A DNA stretch of 64,000 nucleotides. It comes from Aureliella helgolandensis (GTDB lineage Bacteria; Planctomycetota; Planctomycetia; Pirellulales; Pirellulaceae). The position numbers and the translations under genes were made by a program. Positions 63,783 to 64,000 of this stretch are shown here, in pieces. The stretch is from contig NZ_CP036298.1 in NCBI RefSeq assembly GCF_007752135.1, positions 1-64,000 on the forward strand. Direction: 5' to 3'. Position 1 is the first letter of the stretch; the number at the start of each line of letters is the position of its first letter. The notes beneath the pieces are model-generated. The model was given only the letters and a program-made list of their open reading frames with translations. It did no database searches and was not told the origin of the DNA.

Positions 63783-64000
63783 ATGATGCGTAGCATGTTG
63801 AAAGCGCGATGGGGAAGCACCAGAGGAATTCGCGCCGTCTGGGCGTGCTGCTCCAGCATCTGTCTAGCCAGCCTGTTCAGTGGTTGCCAAACCTCCGTGG
63901 AAACGCCCGCAGCCTTTGAAGAGCTGATGCTGACCCTTGAGCGTCCTACTGAGATCGCGGTTCGCGAGGGCACCGAGAGACCACCGGAAGCGATTGCGAG
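63783..64000 (+). CDS. Lipoprotein, 5' part only (runs off the window)
   Basis: Open frame of 72 codons from ATG 63783 (or ATG 63786) to the window end. The leader has a basic N-terminus, a hydrophobic stretch (AVWACCSSICLASLF) and lipobox LFSGC with Cys35, so the product should be a lipoprotein. A GGAATTGGGA purine-rich site precedes the start. The mature part begins QTSVETPAAFEELMLTLERP, for which I see no family. Confidence 0.65.
   Translation, partial: MMRSMLKARWGSTRGIRAVWACCSSICLASLFSGCQTSVETPAAFEELMLTLERPTEIAVREGTERPPEAIA

Noticed and set aside
63731-63973. 80-codon minus-strand frame at the right edge
   Set aside because: Opposite to the better-supported lipoprotein start at 63783, which has a signal peptide and ribosome site.

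Overview
The window looks like a chromosomal segment of a planctomycete, most likely from the Pirellulales (Rhodopirellula/Blastopirellula relatives). This placement is inference from gene content: a short DnaA, a stand-alone ECF sigma factor of the type common in planctomycetes, several Ser/Thr-kinase-like proteins, c-type cytochromes joined to TPR regions, GTG/TTG starts, and many genes without close functional relatives. No rRNA or tRNA gene was recognised, and no CRISPR array, prophage or plasmid genes are visible.

Layout. 1-2893 is the replication start region: dnaA, a 0.68 kb gap with DnaA-box-like 9-mers and an AT-rich stretch (candidate oriC), then dnaN. 3-7.4 kb holds a deoxyhypusine-synthase-like enzyme, a membrane HGSNAT/DUF5009-type acyltransferase and an unknown secreted protein. 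7.8-12.3 kb is a three-gene ABC export operon on the minus strand (ATPase, FtsX-type permease, periplasmic adaptor). 12.7-15 kb carries an ECF sigma factor behind a protein with a permuted NlpC/P60-like (YiiX-type) amidase domain. 15.3-20.7 kb has a radical SAM protein followed closely by an HrpA-type DEAH helicase. 20.8-24.5 kb is a four-gene overlapping operon of prepilin-like proteins. 25-27.7 kb has a methyltransferase, gapdh with a clear terminator, and a SpoU RNA methylase. 27.8-38 kb is a signalling neighbourhood: a 1410-residue kinase/NTPase/TPR protein, a divergent alpha/beta hydrolase, a membrane-anchored predicted pseudokinase, and an HTH regulator. 38.2-46.6 kb contains a ThiF/MoeB-like E1, an HtrA protease, a response regulator, glyA, mscS, a DegT aminotransferase and csrA.

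46.6-49.4 kb is the most plastic part. An intact 1.44 kb insertion sequence with perfect inverted repeats sits inside what reads as a continuous small open frame once the element is removed. It is followed by a hairpin, one copy of a 114-bp dispersed element and a 15-bp tandem array. 49.4-64 kb returns to housekeeping and unknown genes: a HEAT-like protein, a HemD-HemE fusion, a TPR-like protein, prfB with an intact programmed +1 frameshift site, a PpiC-like lipoprotein, a DUF1611 (DgcN-like) protein, acpS, argJ, argC, a TPR/di-haem cytochrome c protein and the start of a lipoprotein gene.

Main points worth a second look: the HemD-HemE fusion, the predicted pseudokinase and its kinase neighbourhood, the YiiX-like enzyme paired with an ECF sigma factor, the dispersed 114-bp element whose terminal core recurs at two other loci, the IS-split open frame, and the pseudopilin operon with an acidic tail. 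I did not find a clearly new multi-gene defence or mobile system.
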